This document shows positions 8,365-18,044 of a stretch of DNA of 64,000 bases, in pieces (the first letter of the stretch is position 1; each line of letters starts with the position of its first letter). The stretch spans positions 59,134 to 123,133 of the forward strand of contig JAJYMB010000062.1 of NCBI GenBank assembly GCA_021787365.1. Direction: 5' to 3'. This DNA comes from Actinomycetes bacterium (GTDB lineage: Bacteria > Actinomycetota > Acidimicrobiia > Acidimicrobiales > Palsa-688). A program made the position numbers and the translations under genes. Under the pieces are notes generated by a model. The model had not been told where the DNA came from. It saw only the letters and a program-made list of their open reading frames with translations, and did no database searches.

Positions 8365-9540
8365 TCAGCGGCCGGGCTTGAGCGTCAGGAGGTCCGCCTC
8401 GATCAAGTCGAGCACGTGGGGCCACTGGTAGTTGTCGAGCACGTAAGCACGGCCCTTGGCCCCCATCTCCCTGGCGAGGTCGGGGTCGGAGAGGAGCCTT
8501 CCGAGCAGGCTTGACAACTCGCGCGACGTGCCGAACGAAAAGCCGCCACCGCAGTTGGCGACGTGCCATTCGACCACCGCGCTGCCCCTGCGGACCAGAG
8601 CCGGCGTGCCCGCGAGCCAGGACTCCATGAGCGTGCGCGAGTAACTCTCGTGAAGGCTCGGCTGGACATAGGCGAGCGCCGCCGCGAGGGCGTTGTTGCG
8701 CTGCTCGTCGCTCAGCAAGCCCACGTCGATCACGCGGCCACGTAGGCGCGGGATGACCTCGGGGTCTCCCGCTCCCGCGCACACGAGCTTGACCGGCGAC
8801 CGGGCCCGGGAGAAGACCTCGACGAGCCACGGCCAGCCCTTGTCGACCTCCCGGCGCCCCAGGTAGAGCACGAACGGCCCGTCGATGCCGTACTCCGAGC
8901 GGAACTCGTCCGGTTCGTAGGACTCCGGCACGTCCATCCCGGACCCGATCACACTGTGCTGGGGTGTCACCGGGCCCAGCCGGTGCGCCAGCTCATGCTC
9001 CGGCCCGGACAGGAACCACACCGAGGCCGGCAGGGAGAGCACGTGGCGCATGACCTCCATGCGGGCGTACACCTCGTCGTGCAAGCAGGGCATCACGACG
9101 GACCGGTCGGCCACCGCCGGCATGCAGACAGTGGCGTTCCAAAAGAGGTAGGGCGCGAAGACGAAGGCATCGAAGTCGTACTTCGCCTTCCAGATCTCCT
9201 CGAACAGGCCCGGGTTGCGGAACAGCGCGTTCAGCCACGTGACCTGGTCGTCGAGCGAGGGCCGCTCCCCGTAGTAGATGCGCCCGTGCACGGCGTGCTC
9301 CTTGCTCGCCGAAGTGGCAAGCACGTTGGCGAAGCGGCGGACTACCAGGCCCTCCTCCAGCCTCGTTGCTTCGGGCAGTTCGTTGGCCCACGTATAGGGG
9401 TTGACCGCGCAAGTCGTGAGCACCTCGACGTCCCACCCGCGCTCCAACAGGCCGAGGGCGATGCCTCGCACCACCGCCTCCGCCCCACCCACGATGTCCG
9501 CCCCGAAACGAGGGCTAACAAAAGCGACCCGGCGTCTCAA
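8365..9540 (-). CDS. GT4-type glycosyltransferase
   Basis: Reads convergently with the GT2 gene. The frame is open to ATG 9615, but TTG 9540 is preceded by GGAGAG at 4 nt and begins at the conserved core RRRVAFVSPRFGADIVGGAE; starting there also leaves the divergent methyltransferase free. FVLYLGRREVDKGWPWLVEVF opens the C-terminal Rossmann half, and PSLHESYSRTLMESWLAGTP carries the donor-binding EX7E-type segment. About 391 residues, normal for the family. The GGAEAVVRG loop resembles WcaI/RfaB-type transferases. Substrate unknown. Confidence 0.85.
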   Translation of the reverse strand: MRRRVAFVSPRFGADIVGGAEAVVRGIALGLLERGWDVEVLTTCAVNPYTWANELPEATRLEEGLVVRRFANVLATSASKEHAVHGRIYYGERPSLDDQVTWLNALFRNPGLFEEIWKAKYDFDAFVFAPYLFWNATVCMPAVADRSVVMPCLHDEVYARMEVMRHVLSLPASVWFLSGPEHELAHRLGPVTPQHSVIGSGMDVPESYEPDEFRSEYGIDGPFVLYLGRREVDKGWPWLVEVFSRARSPVKLVCAGAGDPEVIPRLRGRVIDVGLLSDEQRNNALAAALAYVQPSLHESYSRTLMESWLAGTPALVRRGSAVVEWHVANCGGGFSFGTSRELSSLLGRLLSDPDLAREMGAKGRAYVLDNYQWPHVLDLIEADLLTLKPGR

Positions 9541-9622
9541 TCCTCTCTCCAGAACTGTCACTTGCGCCCTCGGCGGCCACGGGGCGAAAAGACGAGCACC
9601 CCGGGCCGGTAGCATAGCCGCG

Positions 9623-10642
9623 GTGCCCGCGAGCCGCTCTTCTGGCAGCTCTGAGGGCTGTGAGGCTCGTTATTGGGACGAGCCGGCGAGCTTCGAGGAC
9701 GTCCTTGCCTGTTACCGGCTCCTCCTCGGGCGCGAGGCGGACCCCGGGGGCATTGCCCACCACCGCGAGCGCCTCGGCCGGGGGGGCATCTCTGTCGGCC
9801 AACTGGTGGAGGAGTTCGTAGGGAGCGTGGAGTTCGTACGGGCGCACGGGCTCGGCCGCACGGCGTCGGCGCCGCCCACCGAGGCCGTCTCGACCGAGGA
9901 GGGTTTCCTCGTCCACGTCGACCCGACCGACTACGCCGTCGGCCACACGATCTCGGTCACGGGCGCCTACGAGCCAGGGGTCTCCGCGACCGTTCGCTCC
10001 CTCCTTCGGCCCGGCGCGACGTTTGTGGACGCAGGGGCCAACATCGGCTGGTTCAGCCTGCTTGCGGCCGGGCTCGTCGGGCCCACGGGGCGGGTCGTCG
10101 CCGTCGAGCCCAACCCGCTCAACTGCGACCTGGCCCGCAGAAGCGTCGAGGACAACGGCTTTGGCAACATCGAGGTGTTCACCGTGGCGCTCTCGGACCA
10201 GACCGGAACCGTGGCCTTGGAGACCGACGGCAGCAACGGCCGGATAGTGCCGGTAGACAGCCCTCCGCCCCAACCGGTGAGGGTGAACTTCGTCGTCGCC
10301 GCCCGCACGCTCGACTCGCTCTTGAAAGACGCCGGCGTCACCCACGTGGACGTGGTCAAGCTCGACGTCGAGGGCGCGGAACCTCTCGTGCTGGCGGGCG
10401 CGGCAGAGATGTTGGCCAGGGACAGGCCGGCGCTCGTCTCGGAGTTCTACCCGCTCGCCCTGGACAGTTCGCCTTGGGGAGGCGCCGGCGCCTACCTCGC
10501 CCAGCTCCGCCAGCTGGGCTACCGGCTCTCTGCCATCGGCTTCGGTGCCGGCCCCGGAGACGACCAGGACGACGCCACGCTCCTCTCGCTGGCCCGAGAC
10601 GGGAAAGGCCAGATCGACCTGCTCGCCACGCCCATCCAATAG
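9623..10642 (+). CDS. FkbM family methyltransferase with N-terminal DUF4214-like domain
   Basis: A 340-residue protein read from GTG 9623; the longer frame back to 9401 overlaps the divergent glycosyltransferase and lacks protein-like character. Residues about 23-75 (FEDVLACYRLLLGREADPGG...EFVGSVEFV) resemble DUF4214, a small helical module found with glycan-modifying enzymes. FVDAGANIGWFSLLA is the SAM-binding motif I, VVAVEPNP motif II, and VDVVKLDVEGAEPLVLAGA the FkbM signature. FkbM enzymes O-methylate sugars or polyketides. Its place beside three glycosyltransferases suggests methylation of a cell-surface glycan, which is inferred. Divergent from the GT at 8365-9540, with an 82-bp gap. 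Confidence 0.85.
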   Translation: MPASRSSGSSEGCEARYWDEPASFEDVLACYRLLLGREADPGGIAHHRERLGRGGISVGQLVEEFVGSVEFVRAHGLGRTASAPPTEAVSTEEGFLVHVDPTDYAVGHTISVTGAYEPGVSATVRSLLRPGATFVDAGANIGWFSLLAAGLVGPTGRVVAVEPNPLNCDLARRSVEDNGFGNIEVFTVALSDQTGTVALETDGSNGRIVPVDSPPPQPVRVNFVVAARTLDSLLKDAGVTHVDVVKLDVEGAEPLVLAGAAEMLARDRPALVSEFYPLALDSSPWGGAGAYLAQLRQLGYRLSAIGFGAGPGDDQDDATLLSLARDGKGQIDLLATPIQ

Positions 10643-10671
10643 GCAGGCGGCGCTCCGCCGAGCTGACCTGA

Positions 10672-10701
10672 GGGCCCTCTCGCTCGTGGGGCGAGGGGCC
10701 C
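10672..10701. terminator. Stem-loop between convergent genes
   Basis: GGGCCC-T-CTCGC pairs with GCGAGGGGCCC, an 11-bp stem with one bulged T and a loop of about 7 nt, between the stops of the FkbM gene and the 951-residue protein. No T-run follows, so it is a candidate bidirectional terminator only. Confidence 0.4.
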
Positions 10702-10767
10702 GACGGACAGGTGCCGGTGGTACCGCCGCTAGCCCTGTCCGTCGTGCTCCAGATTTCGTCGGCAGGC

Positions 10768-13623
10768 TCAGGTGCCGGCGATCGCCACCACGGGCAGGTT
10801 GCCCGAGAGGCCACTCGGCATGGCCGCGGCGTGAGCATCGCCGAAGCCGTACACGTTGCCGTCACTGCCGGCCATGAAATAGCCGCCGTCACTGGGGGTG
10901 AGGGCTATGCCCACGATGTCGTGCACGTGGACGTGGATGCCGGGCAGCGAGCCATAGAAGCGCACGCCCTTGCCGAAGTTGAACACGCCGCCATCCGAGC
11001 CAACCAGCACGTAGCCGGTGCCGAGAGAAGCGGGGAGGATCGCTCGCACGTCGTGCACGTGGATGTGGATGCCGGGCAGCGAGCCATAGAACCGAGCCTT
11101 CCCGAAGGTGAACACGCCGCCGTCGTCCCCGACGAGCAGGTACCCGCCTCCGCCGGCATTGGCGACCATGCCCACGATGTCATGGACGTGGATGTGAAGG
11201 CCTGGGATCGAACCGTAGAAACGGGCGTTGCCGAAGGTGAACATCCCGCCGTCTTTGCCTATCAGCCAATAGCCGTGGCCGTTGAAGGTCGGCGCGATGG
11301 CGACGATGTCCTTTGCGTGCACGTTGATGCGCGGCAGGTCGCCGTAAAACTTGGCGTTACCGAACGCGGAGACCGTGCCATTGGAGGTCACGACCCAGTA
11401 ACCCTTCCCAGAAGGCGTGCTGGCTATGTCCGCCACAGCACCGCTCGAAGCCGACAGCGACATGCCCCCGAAGTTGGGCGCGCCCTCGAGGCCGAAGACC
11501 GCACCGGTCCTCGCCAGGAGCCAGTAACCGGTCGGCGGCAGGCTCACGACCTCGGACAGGGTGGCCGAGGCAGAACGCTTGAAGCCCGAAGTGCCCGTGT
11601 AGATGGCCTGGACGGCATGACGGCCGCCTTGCCAGTAGGTGACGCTGCAGGTCGCCCGGCCGTTGCTGAGAGCCTGGGAAGTGCACGTCGCTATCGCTGC
11701 CCCGCCCTGCTCGAACACGACCGACCCTCCGCTTGGCGCCGGCGAGACCGTCGCCGTGTAGGTGACAGCCTGGCCCACACTGACGGGGTTGACCGAGGCC
11801 GACAGCGCGGTCGACGTGGCCTTGGCTGCCACCGGTTTGGGCGGCGGCGGTGTCGTGGAGGGGGCAGCGGCGGCCTCGAGGTTTCCTGCCACGGTGAGCT
11901 GGTAAGTGCCAGGGCCGGGGTTGACGACGCCGTCGACCACGATGTCGATGAAGTCCCCGGAGGCGACCGTGGCGCCGAGCCCCAGCGTCACCGTGTCGCT
12001 GCCCCCGCCCAAGACGGACGCGGGGTGGGCGCTCCCGGGCCCGGTGGACAAGTCGCCGACCGTGTAGTCGACCGCGGCGCCGGGCAGGACCGTGCCCTGG
12101 GGCGCGTCGAGCGTGATCGTGGCGGAGCCCGCCACCAGGTCGGCCGTGGCCCGGAGGTCCCCGATCGTGTACGTGGCCGAAGCTTCCGGGGTGGTGGGGT
12201 TGACCTCTATAGTCGCCAAAGCGGGCGCGGCCGCGGCCGTCACGGTATACGAGGGCACCGGCGCGGGCACCACGTCCGCGCTGGTCACGACCGTGAAGTT
12301 GCCTGCAGATCCGCCGTAGGTACCCGCCGGTGGGTTGGCCACGCCTTGGATCTCGACGAACACGGAGTCACCCGCTGTGATCGAGTTCGGGACGGAGAAG
12401 GAAAGCTCGTTGTTGGTGGTCGAGCCGCCCGCGGCCGAGACGTGGACCGAGGCCGCCGGGACGGTGGCCGAGCTCGCCACGTGGGTCGAGTCGACGACAG
12501 TGACCGTCGCCCCTGCGAACGACGTACCCACCGGCGCCACCACGGTGACCGTGCCGCCAGCCGCCAGGGCCGTCGCCGGCTTGAACCCGACCGTGTACAC
12601 AACGCCCGTCGCCCCGGCCCCGCTTTCGGAGAGCGCGATGGTCGCGTTGGCCACGGACGTACCGATCTGCAGGGAGGCGCTGGCCGGCGTGGTGCCGGCG
12701 GGCGCCGCAGCCGTGACGACGTCGGTCTGAGTGCTCGTCGGGTTGCGCACCCCGTCGACCGTTACGGAGAGCTCGTCACCCGCCGCGATGGCCGTGGCAA
12801 CCTGCAAAGTCACCTGCTGGCCCGAGCTCGCGCCTCCTACCGGTGCCACTGTTACCGCCTGGGGGGCGCTGGAAGCCCCCGTCGTGAGGTCGGTGACCTT
12901 GTAGTCGGAGGTGACGGTGGGGAACCCGACGTTGTCGCTCGTGCCGGCGCCGGCCGACGAGCTGACGACTATGTTCCCCCCCGCGTTGACGGCAGCGGCA
13001 GCTTTCCACACGCCGATCGTGTACGTGGACGTGCCGCCCACCAGGGCCGGGGAGGCCGTCGGTGCGAACGTCGGGGCGGTCGCCGTGGCGACGATCTGGA
13101 AGTCAGCCGTGCTCGCAGGCACGGAGTTGGCCGACGTCGACACCTCCAGGCTGTAGGAGCCGGCGGCCGGCGGGTTGGTGGCCCCGATCACGTACACCGA
13201 CATCGAGCTGCCGGCAGGGACCGACACCCCGAGCGTGAGCGTGACGGTGTGGCCCCCACTAGCGAGCGCCGCATTGGAGACGGTCACCCCCGAAGAGGGG
13301 TGGCTGTTGTCGACCACGAAGTAGTCGCTCACGGTGGCTGGGAACGTGACCGCGTTGCCCGCGGACGCCAAGGTGACCGTCGCGGAACCCCCCGCCAGCG
13401 CCGAGGGCGTGGTGAAGCCAACCGTGTAGTTGGCCGTGGTCCCGGCGGTGTCGGGCTGGGCAACGGCCGTGGCGCCTGTCACAGAACCGTTGCCGATCGT
13501 GTACTGCTCGCTTGTCACGACCGTCGTGGCCTGCGCTGGTGGTGCCCCGGCCAGCACGGGGGCCACGGCCAGAAAACTGAGCGCTGCCACGCTGCCGGCA
13601 ACGCTTATCGACTTGTGCTTCAT
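10768..13623 (-). CDS. Large secreted protein: four beta repeats, Ig-like domain, six propeller-type repeats
   Basis: 951 residues starting at ATG 13623, with AGGAGGGA 8 nt upstream, which decides the start over ATG/GTG further up. A signal peptide follows (MKHKSISVAGSVAALSFLAV, ending near AQA). The next roughly 600 residues hold about four related repeats of 105-120 residues, each beginning with a YTIG/YTVG strand and containing AGDxxxVxVxGVxNP. Then comes an Ig-like domain of the bacterial surface type (SVNPVSVGQAVTYTATVSP ... GGRHAVQAIYTG). The last roughly 270 residues carry six GYW-type repeats ending in PVVAIAGT, three with a HIHVHD-like insert. Low Lys and high Thr/Val/Ala suit an extracellular, perhaps S-layer-like or adhesive, protein. 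Function is not known. Confidence 0.88.
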   Translation of the reverse strand: MKHKSISVAGSVAALSFLAVAPVLAGAPPAQATTVVTSEQYTIGNGSVTGATAVAQPDTAGTTANYTVGFTTPSALAGGSATVTLASAGNAVTFPATVSDYFVVDNSHPSSGVTVSNAALASGGHTVTLTLGVSVPAGSSMSVYVIGATNPPAAGSYSLEVSTSANSVPASTADFQIVATATAPTFAPTASPALVGGTSTYTIGVWKAAAAVNAGGNIVVSSSAGAGTSDNVGFPTVTSDYKVTDLTTGASSAPQAVTVAPVGGASSGQQVTLQVATAIAAGDELSVTVDGVRNPTSTQTDVVTAAAPAGTTPASASLQIGTSVANATIALSESGAGATGVVYTVGFKPATALAAGGTVTVVAPVGTSFAGATVTVVDSTHVASSATVPAASVHVSAAGGSTTNNELSFSVPNSITAGDSVFVEIQGVANPPAGTYGGSAGNFTVVTSADVVPAPVPSYTVTAAAAPALATIEVNPTTPEASATYTIGDLRATADLVAGSATITLDAPQGTVLPGAAVDYTVGDLSTGPGSAHPASVLGGGSDTVTLGLGATVASGDFIDIVVDGVVNPGPGTYQLTVAGNLEAAAAPSTTPPPPKPVAAKATSTALSASVNPVSVGQAVTYTATVSPAPSGGSVVFEQGGAAIATCTSQALSNGRATCSVTYWQGGRHAVQAIYTGTSGFKRSASATLSEVVSLPPTGYWLLARTGAVFGLEGAPNFGGMSLSASSGAVADIASTPSGKGYWVVTSNGTVSAFGNAKFYGDLPRINVHAKDIVAIAPTFNGHGYWLIGKDGGMFTFGNARFYGSIPGLHIHVHDIVGMVANAGGGGYLLVGDDGGVFTFGKARFYGSLPGIHIHVHDVRAILPASLGTGYVLVGSDGGVFNFGKGVRFYGSLPGIHVHVHDIVGIALTPSDGGYFMAGSDGNVYGFGDAHAAAMPSGLSGNLPVVAIAGT

Positions 13624-13833
13624 AAGTTGCGTCCCTCCTAGGGTCATCGGCTCACCAACCCGTTTACCCGCGAGACGGAGGCTAGGTTGTGCCACGGGCG
13701 CAGTGATCACAAAACCATCACAGGCCGATCAAAGTCTCTTCTCTATCGTTACAATACGGGCAATTTGGCCGGGAAAAAACCCAAGGGGGCCAGCGGCCAC
13801 CGCGCGTCCGCACCCTTGGCCAGCGAGTACGGG

Positions 13834-15045
13834 TCAGGTGAAGAACTTACCCAGCCGCTCCATACCCTCGGCCAGGTCGTCGTCGGACAGCGCGTAGGAG
13901 AACCTCCCGCAGCCGGCGGCGCCAAAAGCCTCCCCGGGCACGAAGGCCACCTTCACGTCCTCGAGCACCGCCTCCGCCAGCTCGAGCGAGCTCCGGGGAC
14001 GCTTCCCGGCCGGCCCGAGCGCCTCGCCGAGCACGCCCGCGAAGCTCGGAAAGGCATAGAAAGCACCCTCCGGCTCGGGGCAGACGACACCGGGAAGCCT
14101 GGACAAGGCTGCGACTATGGCGCGCCGACGCCGGTCGTAGACGGCCCGCATCTCCTCCACGCAGTCGAGTGGCCCCAGAAGCGCCGCCAGTGCGGCTCGC
14201 TGGGCCACGTTGCAGACATTGGAGGTCGAGTGGCTCTGTATGTTGGTCGCGGCTTTGACGACGTCTGCCGGCCCAATGAGCCAGCCGACACGCCAGCCGG
14301 TCATGGCGTAGGTCTTGGCCACGCCGTTCACGACCACGCAGCGGTCGGCCAGCCCGGGGAGCAGCACCGGCAGCGAGGGTGCCTTCGCACCTCCATACAC
14401 GAGGTGCTCGTAGATCTCGTCGGTCAACACCCACAGGCCCCTCTCGTCGGCCCAGGTCGCCAGCGCCCTCGCCTCCCACTCGCTGTAGACGGCCCCGGTC
14501 GGGTTGGACGGCGAGACGAAGAGCAGGACCTTGGTGCGGGCCGTGAGGGCCGCCTCGAGCTCCGGCACCGAGACCTTGTAACCGCTCTCGGGGGTGGTCG
14601 GCACCTCCACTGGCACGCCGCCGGCCAGGCGCACCGCCTCGGGGTAGGTGGTCCAGTAAGGGGCCGGCACCAACACCTCGTCACCGGGGTCGACAAGGAC
14701 GGCGAAGGCTTCCTCGACAGCCTGCTTGCCGCCATTTGTCACGAGCACCTGGGACGGTGCCACTTCGAAGCCGCTGTCACGGGCCGTCTTGGCGGCGATC
14801 GCCTCCCGCAGTTCCGCCAGCCCCGCCGTAGGCGTGTAGTGGTGGTTGCGAGGGTCGCGGCACGCCGAAGCCGCCGCCTCGACTATGTGCTCAGGGGTCG
14901 GGAAGTCCGGCTCGCCGGCGCCGAAACCGACGACGTCCTCGCCCGCTGCGCGGAGCGCCTTGGCCTTCGCGTCGACGGCCAGGGTGGCTGATTCCGCCAC
15001 GGCGGCGGCGCGGGCTGACACACGGGCCTTGTCGGGAACTGCCAT
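13834..15045 (-). CDS. aspC: PLP-dependent aminotransferase class I/II (aspartate aminotransferase type)
   Basis: 403 residues from ATG 15045 ([17 protein letters not shown]); upstream in-frame starts add a basic tail unlike the family. [13 protein letters not shown] is the substrate-binding N-terminal segment, [14 protein letters not shown] follows, [11 protein letters not shown] holds the cofactor-contacting Asn, [12 protein letters not shown] the Asp/Tyr pair, and [16 protein letters not shown] the Schiff-base lysine. This layout is of class Ib aspartate aminotransferases, which also accept prephenate in some bacteria. It transfers an amino group between aspartate and 2-oxoglutarate. It lies upstream of the 951-residue protein on the same strand with a 210-bp gap, and downstream of topA. 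Confidence 0.88.
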   Translation of the reverse strand: MAVPDKARVSARAAAVAESATLAVDAKAKALRAAGEDVVGFGAGEPDFPTPEHIVEAAASACRDPRNHHYTPTAGLAELREAIAAKTARDSGFEVAPSQVLVTNGGKQAVEEAFAVLVDPGDEVLVPAPYWTTYPEAVRLAGGVPVEVPTTPESGYKVSVPELEAALTARTKVLLFVSPSNPTGAVYSEWEARALATWADERGLWVLTDEIYEHLVYGGAKAPSLPVLLPGLADRCVVVNGVAKTYAMTGWRVGWLIGPADVVKAATNIQSHSTSNVCNVAQRAALAALLGPLDCVEEMRAVYDRRRRAIVAALSRLPGVVCPEPEGAFYAFPSFAGVLGEALGPAGKRPRSSLELAEAVLEDVKVAFVPGEAFGAAGCGRFSYALSDDDLAEGMERLGKFFT

Positions 15046-15145
15046 GGTCCCATGCTCGCACATGCGCCCCCTGCCGCGCACCCCGGTTATCGCCGCGTGC
15101 CAAGCAGCCCGCCGACTGGCCGTGGGGACCGGAGCGCCTTTAGCC

Positions 15146-15201
15146 GTAAAAGGTATGGCGTAAGAGGTATGGCGTAAGAGGTGTGGCGTAAAAGGTGTTA
15201 T
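15146..15201. repeat. 14-bp tandem repeat, four units, ending in the topA stop codon
   Basis: Units resembling GTAAGAGGTATGGC start at 15146, 15160, 15174 and 15188. The last unit contains the topA TAA stop (15198-15200). Confidence 0.75.
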
Positions 15202-18038
15202 GTGCGCTTAGTCGTCTTGGTGGCCCGAGGGCTGCGAGTGGCGGCAGCTCGCTTGCGCCCACCGGCCGCCGGCCTGCGACGCGTGCCGGCTACCCCCGCC
15301 TCGGCGTCGGCCGCGGCCCGGGCGCGACGTTGGGCTAGCAGTTCGGCCGCTCGCTCCAGCGTCAGGCCCTCGACGCTGTCGCCGCGCTGGAGGGAAGCGT
15401 TGAGGGTGCCATCGGTCACGTACGGGCCGAACCTGCCTTCTTTGACCACCACCGGCGCGCCGCTCACGGGGTCGTCGCCGAGCTCGGCCAGGGGGGCGGC
15501 CGCCTGGCGCGTGCGGCGCGTCCGTGGGCGGGAGAACAGTTCGATAGCGTCGTCCAACCCGACGGTGAAAAGCTGCTCTTCGCTCTCGAGCGAGCGGTAC
15601 TCGTTGCCCCGGCGCACATAGGGCCCGTAGCGCCCGTTGTCAGCCACTATTTCCTCGCCACTCGAGGGGTCCCGGCCCAAGGTGCGCGGGAGGGAGAGGA
15701 GACGGAGCGCTTCTTCCAAGGTGACCTCGGCGGGCGACATCCCCGATAGCAACGACGACCTCTTGGGTTTTTGAGCCGTCTTCGGTTTTGCGGCCTTCCC
15801 AGGGCTCGGCGTTTTCGCCCCTCCCGCCTCGGCGCCGGCACCTTGGGTTTCCGTACCGAGCTGCACGTACGGCCCGTACCGGCCGTCGCGCACGTAAACG
15901 GGGAGGCCGGTGACAGGGTCGGTGCCGAGTTCACGCTCGGCCCGCTCGAGGGGAGGCGCGTCGAGCATCTCGCGGGCTCGCTCCAACGTGAGCTCGTCGG
16001 GCGCCAGATCCTCGGGCAGCGACGCCCGTTTCTCGCTCTCCGTGCCCTGCAGGTACGGCCCGAAACGCCCGACGCGCACCACAATGCCCGAGCCCGGACC
16101 GCCAACCGGGATGGAGTTGACCGCCCGGGCGTCGATCTCGCCCAGGCGCTCGGCCACCATCTGTTTGAGGCCGCTGCCGTCACCGCTCCCTGACGGAGGG
16201 CCGGCAACCAGGCCCCCCGCGCCCTTGGCGGACCTACCGGCGGAACGGCCCTGGTCACCCGATCCGTTGGCCGAAGGTGTGCCGAAGTAGAACTTTGTCA
16301 GCCACGGCAATGACTCCTGGTCCCCGCGGGCAATGCCGTCGAGGTCTTCTTCCATCTCCGCGGTAAAGCCGTAGTCGACGAGTTTGGCGAAATGCTGCTC
16401 GAGGAGGCCCACTACGGCGAAGGCCGTCCACGATGGCACGAGAGCCGAGCCTCTTTTCCAGGCATAGCCCCTCTGCTGGATCGTGTCGATGATCGTGGCG
16501 TACGTGGAAGGCCTCCCGACCCCCATCTCCTCGAGCGCCTTGACCAGCGAGGCTTCGGTGTAGCGGGCCGGCGGCTGGGTGGTGTGGCCTTCCGCCTGGA
16601 GCTCCTCGGCCACGAGCGGGTCACCCCTGGCGAGGCGGGGGAGACGGATCTCCTTGTCCTCGAGCTCGGCTTCTGGGTCGTCCGAGCCCTCGACATATGC
16701 GCGCAAAAACCCGGGGAAACTGACCACCCGGCCGTTGGCTGCGAACTCCGCGTCCTCGCCCGCGCTGCTCAGCGCACCCAGGCGCACCTGCACCGAGAGC
16801 CCTTCGGCGTCGGTCATCTGGGACGCGACAGTGCGCTTCCAGATCAGCTCGTAGAGGTGCAGGTGGTCGCCGGCAAGACCACTTTGGTCGGGGTGCGTGA
16901 AGCGTTCACCGGCGGGGCGGACCGCCTCGTGCGCCTCCTGGGCGTTTTTCACCCGCTTTTCGTAGCGCCGTGGCGAGCCCGGTACGTAGTCGCGCCCGTA
17001 GAGCTCGAGCGCGGCCCGCCGGGCAGCATCGAGGGCTTGGTCGGAAAGCGAAGTGCTGTCGGTACGCATGTAGGTGATGTGGCCGGCCTCATAAAGGTCC
17101 TGGGCCACCCTCATAGTCCGCGCGGCCGAAAAACGCAGCTTCCGGCTTGCTTCTTGCTGGAGGGTCGAGGTCATGAAGGGCGGGTAGGGCGCGCGCCGCC
17201 ACGGCTTTTCCTCGACGCTTCGCACTTTGAACTCCGCCGGCCCTAGGCGCTCGGCGAGCCCACGCGCACCCTCTTCGTCGAGCACGACCGCCCCGGCCCG
17301 GGTGAGCCGGCCGTCCTCACTGAAATCTCGGCCGGTTGCGAGGCGCGCCCCGTCCAGGGCCACCAGTTGGGCGCCGAAACTGGGCCCAGTTTGGCGACCG
17401 GATGGGTGGAAACGCCCGGAGATGTCCCAATAGGAAGCGGCATGGAAACGAATGCGGGCGCGCTCGCGCTCGACCAAGAGCCGCGTGGCCACCGACTGGA
17501 CGCGGCCCGCGGAGAGGCGCGGGAGAACTTTCTTCCAAAGGACCGGGCTCACCTCGTAGCCGTAGAGCCGGTCGAGGATCCGTCTCGTCTCTTGCGCGTC
17601 TACCAGCCGGCGGTCGAGGTCGCGGGGGTGGTCGACGGCTTCCCGGATGGCATCGCGGGTGATCTCGTGGAAGACCATGCGCTTGACAGGGACCCTTGGG
17701 TGCAGGACCTCGAGGAGGTGCCATGCGATGGACTCACCTTCCCTGTCCTCGTCTGTGGCGAGGTACAGTTCGCTCGCGTCCTTGAGCAGTGACCGCAGCT
17801 TGGTCACCCGCTCTTTCTTCCCCCGAACGATCACGTACAAGGGCTTGAAACCGTTGTCGACGTCCACCCCGAGGCGCGCCCAGGGCTCGCCCCTCATCGC
17901 TTCGGGTACCTCCTTGGCGTCGCTCGGCAGGTCGCGTATGTGGCCCACCGATGACTCGACCATGTAGGAGTTGCCGAGGAAGTTCGCGATGGTCCTCGCT
18001 TTGGCCGGGGACTCGACTATGACAAGTGGCTTTGGCAT
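15198..18038 (-). CDS. topA: DNA topoisomerase I
   Basis: 946 residues, starting [17 protein letters not shown]. The Toprim domain shows Glu9 in VIVES and the DEDREGE acidic triad at 96-102. The active-site tyrosine is Tyr323 in [13 protein letters not shown]. It relaxes negatively supercoiled DNA via a 5'-phosphotyrosine intermediate. The C terminus replaces the zinc fingers of the E. coli enzyme with four repeats containing [29 protein letters not shown] and [10 protein letters not shown], then a Lys/Arg-rich tail, as in other actinobacterial TopA proteins. It starts 6 bp after the hppA stop on the same strand, so it may be co-transcribed with dtxR-like and hppA. Confidence 0.96.
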   Translation of the reverse strand: MPKPLVIVESPAKARTIANFLGNSYMVESSVGHIRDLPSDAKEVPEAMRGEPWARLGVDVDNGFKPLYVIVRGKKERVTKLRSLLKDASELYLATDEDREGESIAWHLLEVLHPRVPVKRMVFHEITRDAIREAVDHPRDLDRRLVDAQETRRILDRLYGYEVSPVLWKKVLPRLSAGRVQSVATRLLVERERARIRFHAASYWDISGRFHPSGRQTGPSFGAQLVALDGARLATGRDFSEDGRLTRAGAVVLDEEGARGLAERLGPAEFKVRSVEEKPWRRAPYPPFMTSTLQQEASRKLRFSAARTMRVAQDLYEAGHITYMRTDSTSLSDQALDAARRAALELYGRDYVPGSPRRYEKRVKNAQEAHEAVRPAGERFTHPDQSGLAGDHLHLYELIWKRTVASQMTDAEGLSVQVRLGALSSAGEDAEFAANGRVVSFPGFLRAYVEGSDDPEAELEDKEIRLPRLARGDPLVAEELQAEGHTTQPPARYTEASLVKALEEMGVGRPSTYATIIDTIQQRGYAWKRGSALVPSWTAFAVVGLLEQHFAKLVDYGFTAEMEEDLDGIARGDQESLPWLTKFYFGTPSANGSGDQGRSAGRSAKGAGGLVAGPPSGSGDGSGLKQMVAERLGEIDARAVNSIPVGGPGSGIVVRVGRFGPYLQGTESEKRASLPEDLAPDELTLERAREMLDAPPLERAERELGTDPVTGLPVYVRDGRYGPYVQLGTETQGAGAEAGGAKTPSPGKAAKPKTAQKPKRSSLLSGMSPAEVTLEEALRLLSLPRTLGRDPSSGEEIVADNGRYGPYVRRGNEYRSLESEEQLFTVGLDDAIELFSRPRTRRTRQAAAPLAELGDDPVSGAPVVVKEGRFGPYVTDGTLNASLQRGDSVEGLTLERAAELLAQRRARAAADAEAGVAGTRRRPAAGGRKRAAATRSPRATKTTKRT

Positions 18039-18044
18039 GCAGGG

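Noticed and set aside
10711..13641. A 976-codon plus-strand frame opposite the 951-residue protein
   Set aside because: Composition is Arg/Gly/His-rich, with no motifs. The minus strand has a signal peptide, domains and a ribosome-binding site. It is a GC-driven antisense frame.
13624..13833. Promoter for the 951-residue protein
   Set aside because: Several AT-rich hexamers are present, but none forms a convincing -35/-10 pair with proper spacing.
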